In this document: piece by piece, positions 22,558 to 33,232 of the stretch
Numbering within the stretch: position 1 is the first letter of the stretch
Layout: each line of letters starts with the position of its first letter
Source of the DNA: Monosporascus cannonballus
Lineage: Eukaryota; Ascomycota; Sordariomycetes; Xylariales
Length of the DNA stretch: 64,000 bases
NCBI GenBank assembly: GCA_004154925.1
Contig: QJNS01000012.1
Coordinates: forward strand, 62,001 to 126,000
Reading direction: 5' to 3'
The notes under the pieces: generated by a model
The model's input: only the letters and a program-made list of their open reading frames with translations
Told to the model about the DNA's origin: nothing
The model's database searches: none
Program-made: the position numbers and the translations under genes

Positions 22558-23208
22558 TTAGCCCCGCAAGACCTTGATGAAGAAGGTCGCATCGCCCCTA
22601 GTCCCATCGGCGAAGTCAGCATACTCGGGACAGGTGCCCCACTCCCTCCAGCCTATGCTATTGTAGAAAGCCCGCGCGGGAGTGGTGGTAGCCGTATCGA
22701 GTGTCAGCACCTCCTTGCCTAGGGAGTTCTTGGCGAAGGACTCGAGGTGGCGCATCATGGCGGTGGCGACGCCCTTTCGCCTCGTAGATGGGTGGACCAG
22801 GAGCTTCACGATCTCGGCTCGGTGCCGGTGCGTGACCTTCGGAATCGTCACGATGGTCCCTGTGGCCAGGACGCCAGCTGCGTCCGGATCCGCGGTCAGG
22901 ACGAAGCAATGCAGCACGCGAGGCGTTTCGGTCAGCTTAGTCGCCGTGGCCAGCCAGAACTCATCAGCGGCTTCGTCGGATAACGGAGCACGAAAGCCGA
23001 TGGAAGACGATGCAGGGTCTTGATTCACACAGAGCTGGAGAAGCGTCCGTAGGGAAGGTAGAAACTTCGTCAAATCCTCGGGTGACTCGATGGCTTGGAT
23101 GTGAAAGGGAGACTTCTGGGCACTTCCCGCCCGCACACCGCTTATCCCTACGCTGCTGCTACTGTGCGTATCCTGAACCATGGTAACAGAGTCCCGGGAG
23201 TGCGGCAT
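22558..23208 (-). CDS. GNAT-family N-acetyltransferase
   Basis: Acetyl-CoA-dependent N-acetyltransferase, 216 residues, single exon. The fold is recognised by motif A: EIVKLLVHPSTRRKGVATAM (about residues 132-151), with the pyrophosphate-binding R/Q-x-x-G-x-G/A loop present as RRKGVA. It is followed by the beta-5/alpha-4 pattern LTLDTATTTPARAFYNSIGW, in which AxxFYxxxG is characteristic. The first about 30 residues are Ser-rich and probably not conserved; an ATG at 23181 in good context (ACCATGG) would shorten the protein by nine residues. No targeting signal seen. The substrate (small-molecule amine or protein) cannot be told. Confidence 0.85.
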   Translation of the reverse strand: MPHSRDSVTMVQDTHSSSSVGISGVRAGSAQKSPFHIQAIESPEDLTKFLPSLRTLLQLCVNQDPASSSIGFRAPLSDEAADEFWLATATKLTETPRVLHCFVLTADPDAAGVLATGTIVTIPKVTHRHRAEIVKLLVHPSTRRKGVATAMMRHLESFAKNSLGKEVLTLDTATTTPARAFYNSIGWREWGTCPEYADFADGTRGDATFFIKVLRG

Positions 23209-24811
23209 AACTAGGGATCTCTTACTGGCTGAACTGGCTCTGGCCCTAGCGGTGGAAGACAGCGCGGGAGGAACTGCCGATCAAGACGACCCCCACCCCG
23301 AGCCGTTCGCAGTAGCATGCGGATAGGTCCCTAGGTAATACGCCAGCCTCTACTGCGCTGTGGTCGTGCGGATATGGGTGGGGTGCGGATGCCTTATCTT
23401 ATCGAGCCCGTCGTCTGAGGTTATCATGGCCTCCGTATCCGGGCACCACCGTCTGAAATATTGGCCAATGGCGGCTCGTGCCGTACTTGACTAGAGACTA
23501 TATCAGTAGTGGAATGAATGTTACATTACTTATGGGCCACACAAGAATTATTCCCCGTGATGGTTTTCATGTCATTCCAGGCGCGTACACGTTTGTTGCA
23601 TCCGTATATGGCACTCGCATTAAGACTCGTATGTTAGCTTCAGAAATATCAACTGTATGTTGCCGGGGATGCAGTCGCGGAAGAAGATAATGTAGGCAAC
23701 CCCATCGCTGCATGCACATCCCCCACATGATCCTTCGTGGGATATATGTATTTTGGGCTGATTTGGGACTTGCTTGTATAATTGCTAATAGGAGTTAGTA
23801 GTTACAATCCAATGAGCGGCTCTTACCTCATAAATTGGGCCTATGTAGCTAATAGCAACCTGGACCACAGCAGGAGCTATGATCTTTTAGCCCTTGCGGT
23901 CCATGGTGTGGCGTTGGCTATGGTGTTGGGCCATGGCCTCTCAATTCTCCTTGGCCGTCCAACAGTGTATGACGCTCCGTAGTAGACTCAACCCTACGAA
24001 TGATGATTATTAGACTTGACTAACTTCAAAGCCTGAAATGGTCACTGATGAGGTGGGGACGACTTAGACAGCATCCTCTCCAGGCCACTCGATATGCACG
24101 GCGCCGCTGCCGGTTGTAGCTGATTCTATCCCATCCAATCAGCCCAGTGCTCGCTAGTGTGCCCCCAGAAGGCCAGGAAAGGGCCACACATTCTCGAGCC
24201 GGGTAAGCGCATATGCGTCCAAGGTGAGCGGGCGAAGGACATGCATGGTACTGATATGCCGTGGCATTCCGTTTGCATAAAGCTAGAAAAGAGCCACTGC
24301 ATCGACACTAGAATAAGGCGTATGCGCTGTAACCGTCCCTGGGCGAATCAGAGAACTACGTACCCCACGATGTGCCCGAAGCCCAGAAAGGGTGTGGTAG
24401 GACGGGAGGGCACATATAGCTCGATTTCTGGTTCTTGGAGCAGACTGCACTTGCCGCCGTTCCAACCTGCATCTCAGCGGTCGGACTGCTCCATACGTAT
24501 CCATATTGTCTCAAAGGTTGTGGCACCGAGTTCGTACAATAGCTACCTACAATGGACTATGGGCGATACTGGTCGAGACTACTTGGTAGGGGACCTATGA
24601 AGTACATGTGAAAGGGATGGTGCAACTACCACGGACGGGTTACTTGACGTATTTGGGGTAGGCATTGCGGAGATAGAGAAGCAGAAGGAGAAACAGAGGA
24701 CAAAGGCCACAACAGTGGCAATACTTGAGCTATAATTGCCGATCTCTGAGGGATAATTGCGGACTGATGTCACTTGAGTAGCGAAAGACAAAGGAAGGTG
24801 AGGGAATTGTG

Positions 24812-24821
24812 CTCTGGCTGA
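24812..24821 (+). promoter_or_regulatory. Possible copper-factor (Ace1-like) element
   Basis: CTCTGGCTGA fits the HTHNNGCTGD consensus of yeast Ace1/Amt1 copper-responsive activators and lies about 270 bp upstream of the metallothionein ATG. One such match is not rare by chance in a region of this size, so support is weak. Confidence 0.2.
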
Positions 24822-24945
24822 TCAGCTGACGCTAGTGGAAACCGCACAAATCACTCACACAGTGTTTCCAGAATCGTGTGCGCTGATTGGGCAGTAACGC
24901 CGGGTGGCACTAAGTGGCTTCCAAAGGGACGGTGCCCGCTTTGAA

Positions 24946-24953
24946 TATTTAAA
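24946..24953 (+). promoter_or_regulatory. TATA-like box of metallothionein gene
   Basis: TATTTAAA about 140 bp upstream of the metallothionein ATG, followed by a CA-rich leader; the spacing is reasonable for a short-leader, inducible fungal gene. Confidence 0.45.
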
Positions 24954-25090
24954 GGGTCCATCCAATCTCCTCGAGTCTCTCCAACCTACATCTGCTACTC
25001 ACCACCAAGAAGAAGACTTGCCAACACGATCAATATATCGCCACAGACCAACATCATACACAAACGTCTTCCTACACCAAATCAATCAAA

Positions 25091-25319
25091 ATGAAGGGTG
25101 ACTGCGGATGCTCTGGCAGCTCTAACTGTAAGTTACCGCACGCATGCTACCCCGCTATCCTCTACTACGCCGCCTCTGCTCTCCTGGTTCCTTTTGCAAG
25201 AAGGATATTCCTGGATAGTCACGATGCATTTCTCGGGCAGTGAAAAGAACACAGCTAACTCTCATGTTTCCATAGGCAACTGCGGCTCTAGCTGCTCCTG
25301 CTCCGGCTGCGGCCACTAA
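25091..25319 (+). CDS. cmt: Copper metallothionein, 26 residues
   Basis: A tiny cysteine-rich protein that binds Cu(I) through thiolates and buffers copper. Two exons (25091-25127 and 25276-25319) flank a 148-bp intron with a GTAAGT donor, a CTAAC branch point and an ATAG acceptor; the intron splits the third Cys codon pair. The product has 26 residues and seven cysteines at positions 5, 7, 13, 15, 19, 21 and 24, in Cys-x-Cys pairs (it begins MKGDCGCSG). This is the same length and Cys spacing as the Neurospora crassa copper metallothionein. It has no aromatic residues and ends in His. The gene is shorter than ordinary ORF cut-offs and easily missed. Copper-inducible regulation is expected from the family but not proven here. 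Confidence 0.92.
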
Positions 25320-27594
25320 ACAACTGCTCAACACCGACATGAGCATGTCAGCTGTTCCCTGCGACATGCTCTAAATCGCTTCGGACCGATGCATTCACAT
25401 GGCGGAGTTAGGGGTGAGGCTTGGGGTGTGGTTCTGGGGTGTGGTTTGGGATGAGGTTCAGGGATGAGGTCACGACACTTCCTAGGGTTTCATTGTAATT
25501 TGAGGGCTGGGACGGCGGAGCGCAGCTACCTGACTCGCTGTAGCTGCTAGTCATTCCTTAGGGACAACACACTTCCTTCAGTCCCCTGAACAGCTGTCCT
25601 AAAATCTTCCTGGTGCTACTTCAAAACCCGATAAACGGTAACATCCGTAGCCACCAGCTACAGGTTGCTATTTTTGATGCAAGGAATCCCTTATGATGGC
25701 AGGAGCCGCGCCTGGGTGTGTGTAGATCTCACAGTTTTGATGAGGGGCATGAGGCACAGAGCCTGCAATCGAAATCCCACCAACGGGACTGCCCAATCAA
25801 CAGGCCTCGACCATTTATATAACAGCTAGGTCAATTTGATGAACCGTTGTAAAATGTAATGTTGCAAAGAAACCAGGTGCAATACCCGTTGATCGATGAA
25901 TTGGGTATGTTGTGCTAACGTTACGTGGGAGTGGAAGGTGTTAGCTACACACATCCTCATTGGTGGGGCTGTCTGCCATACCCCACCATTGCCCTACGGC
26001 GTGTAACCACGATATTAACAAATTCCCTAAGCCGGCGGATATATCCCGGCAACTGTGCAGAATTAGCTTCAATAGAGTAAATCTAATATGGTTTAATAAT
26101 AGATATGCATAATGAGGTGGAATAAGTCGGGGCCACAACCATCATATTCCTCGTTATATGGGTATCTATGTCCAAGATGGATTAATCTTTTTGCTCGCTA
26201 GGGCCAGGTTATCCCATTTCTATCCCAAAGCTGCCATTCGGAACTCTATCGACCTCCAGTAGGGCTGGCTCGTTGGCGACGCCCCTAATACAGCATTAGT
26301 CCTTAGATGCCAGACTTGCCCAGTTCTAGGGGCCTTCGGGTTCTCCCTGACGCTAAACCACAGAATGCTGCTGGCTGTTCAAAATGGGTAATCCTTACAT
26401 CGTTACCCGGAATCTGAAGTCGGCAGCTAATGGTAAAACCAAGTCAATCCCCAAAAGGGCCCTTGACCAGAGGAGAAAGATGATTGGGGGATTTATTTTC
26501 TTTTTATTATTCCTTGTGACACCACTGTGCAACCTCGTATTAGAGAGCACAGCAGCATCGTCTTGGGCTTTTGATTTCTTGACTAGCCATGTTCTCAAGT
26601 CTTCCCCGCCTGGAAAACTAGCCGTTGCTAGCAAAGGCTGGCTGTGTCCTTCGAAACAGGTTCGTTGGGATGCCCTGAATGGGGAGAACGCACCCATACC
26701 ATTTTAGCAAGGTAGAAATATTCACATTTAAATAAAAACGCTATAATGCAGGTTTCAAACAGGCGGCAGATAAGGTAACTATTCCGTAAGTTCCGCTTAG
26801 CCTTAATTTGCCAGCTTTTATCCAAGCCTGGTATTAAAAAGTCAAATGTTTCTCATGTCAGCCTCTGTTCTACGTGGGAGATATCTATATCCTTACTGGG
26901 CTTTCACAAACGCCGTCGACTGCATATTCATCCTGTTCGCTTATAGATAGGAAAAACTCTCATACTCCTCTCCGTGGCGTCCATCCCCTATATGTAACAT
27001 ATTCAACATAATAAGCACTGTGATATCAACTTGGCTTCATGTTTTTGCTTTCTTCTCCGCTCGCTCTATAAGCGTACAGTATCTCGTTCACTCACTGACC
27101 GAATAGCCGGTGGTTTTCAAGCTTAGGTTGATAGGTAGTAACATCTAGAGCACATATTTTGAGTGATGCGATATCACCAAGTATTAGCTCATAGTGACTA
27201 AACCGGAGGGTGCATTGCCTGGCGTAAGGCCAACTGAATCACGAGCAACTCCTGCCAAGTCTCTATTCGCGAATAAGCCCAGACGTTTCCAATATCTGAT
27301 AATTTGAACTGGCATCGCTCGTCTATGTATGATGCCACCATGCTCGGCATGTGCAGCTTTGCAGCCCAAGCCTCTGGGTGGTGATCAACTCTCTTGGCGC
27401 CGGCGGCGCCCAAGTGCTGTCGGATTCAGTGGCTAGGGATCGGAAGGATTCGGGCCGGGTGTGGCTAGCGGGTGGAGGTCACAGGGGTGACAGCAAATTT
27501 GTATGGGAGATTAATTCCATCAGCCCTGAAGGAATACGCGTTAGCTATCATCAACAACAATAACAGATGAATCGATTCGAGGATACTCAATATC
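25320..27594. other. Intergenic region
   Basis: No supported gene. G-rich repeats of the form GGGGTGTGGTT near 25420-25450 follow the metallothionein. The segment from about 27380 (NSLGAGGAQ in the plus-strand reading) may be the decayed 5' end of the UNC93-like pseudogene downstream. Confidence 0.4.
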
Positions 27595-28200
27595 GTGGTC
27601 TCAGACTGTTTGACAAGAGCCGTATCTACTCAACACCGGGAACGCCCTCGCATTCTGTCTGATGGTAATATATTGCTGTTCACAAGTGCTGTTGTCAAGT
27701 ATGTTGGGATAAAAGTAGCTCTCGCCATCGGGACAATTGGTTTCACGCTCTACCGTGCCGGCCTGTACTTGAATAACCGTTACGGCGTTGAATGGTTGGT
27801 CATCGTAGGTGCGGCATGTCGCGGTGTGCCGGCGGGCGTATTCCGGGCCCCGGGCGCTACTATCGAGATCGCCTACCCTGAACCACACAACAGGGGAAGC
27901 TTATCGCCTACTGGCTGGCTCGGACGCGTGTAGGCCAGATCCTCGGAGAGGCCATCAACTTAGGTCTCAACGCGATTCGAAACTAGGCCGGTAAAGTCTC
28001 GTATAGTGTGTCCCTGGCGTTCCTTGCGCTGCAAGTCTGCGTACCCTTCGTGGCTTTGCTTGCTCAACCGCCCATCGAAGGTCCAGCGTTCGGACGGCGT
28101 GGCGGTTCAGCTTACCACCTTCGACAGCCCGTGGCGGGAATTTAAGGCGGTCACGAAAACATTCATCAGCAGGCGCTTCCGCCTCGTTGTTCCTGGATAA
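27595..28200 (+). pseudogene. Decayed UNC93-like (MFS-type) transporter
   Basis: Plus-strand translation in pieces matches fungal UNC93-like membrane proteins. About 27700-27895 reads VGIKVALAIGTIGF, AGLYLNNRYGVEWLVIVGAA and YPEPHNRG, all hallmark segments of the family. In a second frame from about 27930 the pattern VGQILGEAINLGLNAIRN runs into a TAG, continues as AGKVSYSVSLAFLALQV, and after a further frame change reads PSKVQRSDGVAVQL and WREFKAV. At least two frameshifts and one in-frame stop interrupt it, with no splice sites that would repair them, and the N- and C-terminal helices are missing. Family members have about 12 transmembrane helices and about 450-500 residues. Confidence 0.75.
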
Positions 28201-29871
28201 GCCAGGGAGTCTACTTGGAACCAGTGTTCTCAGTTACGGGTGGAATGTTCTTCCGGTCTTCGCAATCACCGGAGGAGCATATATCAACTCCGGACTTCAG
28301 GGCCTGTCCTTGTTTCCGACATGGTTGGTAGTCAGAGGGATCGGGTCCTCCCATTATAAGGGCGGATTGGTTGAGATCTCAGAAGCCTAATCGGAAGGAC
28401 TCTTCTAAAACTCTAACGTTGAAGCTACTTGATGTTGCGTGTGGCGGCATGACAGTTCAACATGTGTAAGTCCCTCGAGGGGTCTTGGAGTGCTTGACAT
28501 GAGCTCCTTTAGGCTATGAGACTCAGTGAGAAGATTAATTAAATATCTGTGGTACAACGTAAGTCGTCATGGATTCAAAGCCACCGATACGCCATCTACA
28601 CGCATAAGCTCTCAGTCTGAACGAGAATACGCCGCCTGACGGCTACAGAGTGTCAGGTCGAGATTGGGAGCGGCGCGGCTCATTGTGACGTTTGGCGTTT
28701 GGTTTAATTTACCCATCTGCTACGTCGACTGAAGTTCGCATATTGATTCAAAAACGATGATGCGGCAGCCAAGCTATCAAGCCATTTACACAGCTACCTC
28801 AACACGAGTAAACTAGGACACATCCAAAGTTGTAAGCAGCTGGAGCACAGTCGATATCAAGCCTGCCCCCATGCCTCATAGGTTGGATTTATGGGCTGTC
28901 AGCGCCGGGTGTTACTGTGCAGAAACTATACGTAGGTTCTGGGGGCAATAAGGCACAGCCACGGTAAGAGCGCCTGAGAGTAGATTCGTTGGGACTCTAA
29001 ATAGAGACTCCAATGGGGCCATTGATTTAATGTCGGTCAATCTAACCTTGCAGTAGCAGGATCATACAGTCAGTGTCATTAGCAGATATAATCAGCATGG
29101 TGAACGTTAAGAAACATAGACAAAGCTAGAGGCGGGTTGTCAAAAACATGTTCCGTCGTTAGCATTCGAAATAAGATATATACCGCACCGGATCCCCACG
29201 AGGTTCAGGGTAGAGAAGTGACCATCGCTTGACCCCCGCCACTCCAGTTAAGTTGACCACGACTATTAACACACGGGATATGAGAAAATTTCCCGTCGCA
29301 TAATTCTTGATTTTGAGCCGCCTTGGTAAGTACTTCACCGCTTCCCTTTCAACGGTAGCATTTTCCTCGGGAAGATGCCTAGTTAGTACTAGATAAAGGA
29401 GGTAAACGGTGTAGTCCAATGGCCACATAGATCTGACACCGTGATGCTTCTAGTAAATGGCTTAACTACAGAGACAAATGTCGAGGCGGGCTCTAAGCGG
29501 CCCCATGTAGGATCGTGAAGTCTCCACCGAAGAAGCACAGACGGCTTTGTCAACTATTGCAGGGTTTATCTAGCACCGAGAATTACATGTTGTGCGACAC
29601 ATAGGCCGTCGAAAGTTTTCATCTTTCCTAAAGACGAATATGTTCAGGGACCGGTAGTTGCCGTGGACTAGGACGACACAGAGTATGCTTCAAAACAAGC
29701 GTTCCGTTCTGCGAACATTGTAATTGGTTTCTCCCAAAGTCTCTGTACTGCGAGCATTTACCTATACATATATATGCTTACACCACGCAGTACTACGTAC
29801 AGCTGGATACCGTCAGTAAATCTAATTTACATCCATAGGCCAGTCGAATTTCATCAACTATATACACCATC
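28201..29871. other. Intergenic region
   Basis: No supported gene. The last 120 bases are the probable promoter of the SRR1-like gene, with a TATATATA-like stretch at about 29766-29775 and a CAACTATATACACCATC leader. Confidence 0.45.
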
Positions 29872-30843
29872 ATGGATATCACTCCGTACGTGCGCGATGA
29901 CCAGCTCATCTTCACTAGGGGGGATTTGGAGAGGATAGAAGAACAACTAGCTCAGGACAACCGGCATATCCAACTCGGAGCCTTCCTAGATGGCGAGTTG
30001 TTCTCCCAACCGAACCCCAACAGGGGTCTGGGCACGGCTGATCCGTTACCAGGTGAGAAGAGAAAGCAACTCTTTGTCAGATTTAACGGCGAGCGGAAGC
30101 TCAGGAAGGCTAGCGTGAGCGGGCAACAGAACCGATTCTCTTGCGTGGAGGCTTAGCAGGGTACCCTTTAGGGCCCTAAAAAGTCCCAGGCTAGCACGCG
30201 ACGGGAAATGAAAAGAATAGTCGACGAATGGGGGGCCAGCGAGGAATGCGCAAACCTCGTTAACGCTCTGAAGTCCTCGACACTCTCACACCGTATCGAC
30301 AAGGTGACCGGCTTCGGCATGGGGGTCATCGCATCGGACTCCGACGATCTCGCCAAGACCCATATGAGGGAGCACGCCGTGGCTCCGACGATCGCCAAGG
30401 CGATAGAGGAGATGGGCGACCAGAGCGTAGCGGTTTGCTCTCAGGAGCCCCAGTGCACGTCCGTCTGCGGGAGGGTGCTGGAAGAAGAGTTCGGGATCCA
30501 AGTCATCGAGGGGTTCGGTGCCCGTGGCTTCACCCTCGTGGACGACCGTACCTTCGTCCTCGCCCATACCTCTTCCATTTGCGTGCGTGAGATCGTCGCC
30601 GACCTCGCCCGTCCGGCAGGGATGTGTTGGAGGCGGAGCGCGACCCCGGCTCAAATCCGGAATATGGATGACCTTCGGTGGGACGTCAGAGCCGACATCG
30701 ACACCACTCGGAGTGAGAACATGATGAGAGGGTATTCGAGGATCCCCGGAGCCAGAGTCAGCTCAATACTCCCGAACAACGGGTGGTATGTCCACAAGCC
30801 CCGGTCACTCCAAGGAGCAAAGCTCACGATCTTAGCTGACTAA
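29872..30843 (+). CDS. SRR1-like domain protein
   Basis: Two exons, 29872-30114 and 30190-30843, joined across a 75-bp intron (donor GTGAGC, acceptor CCCAG). They give 298 residues in one frame; without splicing a TAG at 30154 ends the frame. The N-terminal half has the fungal SRR1-associated extension (LIFTRGDLERIEEQL). The SRR1 domain covers about residues 115-235: a Rossmann-like beginning VTGFGMGVIA, then SVAVCSQEPQCTSVC, a VIEGFGARGFTLVDDRTFVL stretch, and the signature block VREIVADLARPAGMCW. Plant SRR1 acts in circadian and light signalling and yeast BER1 affects microtubule/haem-related phenotypes; the biochemical role is unknown. No membrane or export signal. Confidence 0.8.
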
Positions 30844-31500
30844 CCTTGCAAGGCCCTACCACGATATGAGGCTCAATTATTGCGCCCAACAGAAGCCTGG
30901 TGATGGTAAGTAACGGTTGAATGTTTGGCTTCATGTAACCCGGGGCGCTCTGTGAATAGAAAACGCTTATTAGAGAATCAGTTCATATTAGAACAACGGA
31001 TGGATTAGCCGCCTCGACATAAGTGCATTGTTCTCGCTGTGCATATGTTGCAACGGGGTTAGATACCCGGATAAGTTATATTTAGTGAGTGTGGACGGCA
31101 TGTATGCCAAATCCGTTGTTTCGGCTATGAGGGGACTGCGTCACGTTCGCCTGGTTGTTTGTACTTCGAGGAAGGTAGACCGACTCCCTTTGTTCGGGAT
31201 GGGCCATATCATCCTGTTGTTCCTAGTTTAACGGGCAAGCGTCATAATATTCGGCAAGCGCAAAGCATAAAACTGGAGATTGTGGTTTCTGACAGAACGA
31301 TAGGTATTTGTTAGCTTCGGTAGGAATAGAGTAGACTTACAGTAGCTCGTGGAAAAGGCAGGGTGCGACAAGAATACGAATAAGGATCGTCAGACTCTTC
31401 ATTAAACCGGCGGCAGGGCCGGCAATACGATCCCATATATATGCGGCAACTCAACTCCAAATCTATCTTCACCCCTACGTAGGAATAACGGTATTAAAAT
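30844..31500. other. Intergenic region
   Basis: Nothing recognisable on either strand. Confidence 0.4.
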
Positions 31501-31502
31501 CA

Positions 31503-31925
31503 ACGACGGGCAGCAGCGCAGCCCAGGGGACGACGTGGGTACCGTGGCCGAACTCGCGGACGGTCCTCTCGAAGCCGCGCTCGGCATCGGCGGCCGCGCC
31601 TCCGCGCGCAGGAAGTCGACGTGCTCGAATCACGCGTACACCGGCAGGAAGTAGGTCTCCCAGCGCGCGAGGTTGAGGGCGGTGGTGGTCTCGAGCCAGC
31701 AGCAGCCGCGGTGCCAGCGGCACCGGTTCCGCGGCGGGACCTCATGGCAGGGCCGGGAGCAGGGCCGCGGGCACGAGCAGTAGAAGGGTTCCTGGAAGGA
31801 CGAGACGCCGTGTACCCCATGGCCACCTTGATGACGCTGAGTAAGCCGGACTCGTGCGCGTAGCTCGTGTGGTGGAGGTGGACGGTGACGCACATTGTTT
31901 AGCAAGATGTGAAAGGGCGGAAGGG
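31503..31925 (-). pseudogene. GC-rich decayed gene fragment of unknown family
   Basis: A 400-bp GC-rich island in moderately AT-rich surroundings that looks protein-coding on the minus strand but is broken. One frame reads from VTVHLHHTSYAHESG, another gives a Cys-rich stretch (CRWHRGCCWLETT) followed by NLARWETYFLPVYA, a TGA, FEHVDFLRAEA, and after a frameshift ERGFERTVREFGHGTHVV. The run of coherent segments in different frames is what a relic exon looks like. I do not recognise the family. Confidence 0.35.
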
Positions 31926-33232
31926 CAGACAATTCTTTGTAAAGGAGTCTTTTTAGCTTTGTTTCTTATTGGGATATATATATATACAGATATAGATGCA
32001 AATAAAAGAAAGGGAATAGCTAGTAGGTGAAGTGAAAGGGTTTCAAAGGGCGCGCTGGCGCAGCGTGGGCCTTCTCAGAATTATTGTCTTTCCCCCTTTT
32101 CGAAACAAATCCTTTGACTGCTCTGTAGGAAGTCGTCCCTGCCACGGCCTCACAGCGGCTTTGTCTATAGAAACACCCACTTTATCCTCTCCGCAGATAT
32201 TGGCACACAAGTTCATTGTTGTGGCTAGAATGGAGCTCCTCCCGAAGCTACTTGAAACACGCTCCGGAAAGGCACATGGAAATATCTGGTGTCGGCATTA
32301 CCCTGGGCGAAGCAAGCAGGCAGCAGCTGTGCTTGCTTCTACGGTACGTAACATGACTAGGACACAGCATGGCTTTATTTAAGGGGGCGTGTTTTGCCTG
32401 TAGTCACCTGCAGCCATCCTCGTCGGGGACGAGCAGAGTAGTCCTGCTTGAACTAGAACTAGGGCTTGGTCTCCTTCCTTAAAAGTTCTCGTGCTTACCA
32501 ATGCCTGATTCAGTGGGAGCAACCAGCACTACACGTACTACAAGTACTACTCGAATAGTTACGTTGATAGCCTCGTGGAGAATGTGATATTGTCGAGTTG
32601 TTCGCCGTTTAGATTGAGCTGGGCGCATCCACCTCTACAGTTACGCAGCAAGACAAAGATGAGCCCTCGGAGACCATTTGCGCACAAGCTAGTTTCGATT
32701 TCGTGACGACAGCTAGGCAATAGACATGGTAACCATGGCATATTTGTGGTGCCCACTGACGGACTTGAGGCTTGACGCCGACGCAAGGAGGAAGACGCGT
32801 GAGTGGCGGCTTTTGTGGTACCAAATTAAGGCACCGGATCTTATGGTCCAGTGTTATACGCGTCCACACCGCTGCCGCAGTCGCGGAGCCACAGAAGACT
32901 CTAGTCGGGATAGCGTTTTCTTGCCCAAAGCTTGCTCGCCCGGGCTCCTTATATGCCGTCTTCCGCCTCTCAATTCACTCTTGTGTAGCCAAGTTCGGAA
33001 AGGTCGACAATGGAGCTCATGATCATTGTCTAGCTTCAGCCGAATGATTGTCTTTTGCCATCCCGGAGACAACGGACCTCGATGAAAACGCTGCGAACAA
33101 ACTCCCCAGACTCCCCATAACCATATCCGTAAATGCTTTCGCGATAATGAGCACAATGTGGTATCAGTTCCTCTCATCCAATAACGCCGATTCCCAATGA
33201 CCTGGTTTTGTTTCACTGCCGTCCCGGGCAGT
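31926..33232. other. Intergenic region
   Basis: No supported gene. Contains a TATATATATATA run near 31975-31986. Confidence 0.4.

Larger units (their letters stand above)
23209..25090. other. Intergenic region upstream of metallothionein
   Basis: No supported gene in the first 1.5 kb. The last about 300 bases are the metallothionein promoter and leader: a TATA-like TATTTAAA at 24946-24953 and a CA-rich, G-poor leader between about 24960 and 25090, as in many highly expressed fungal genes. Confidence 0.5.

Noticed and set aside
29872..30156. A separate 94-residue gene upstream of the SRR1-like domain
   Set aside because: A consensus intron of exactly 75 bp joins both frames into one SRR1-like protein with the expected N-terminal extension.
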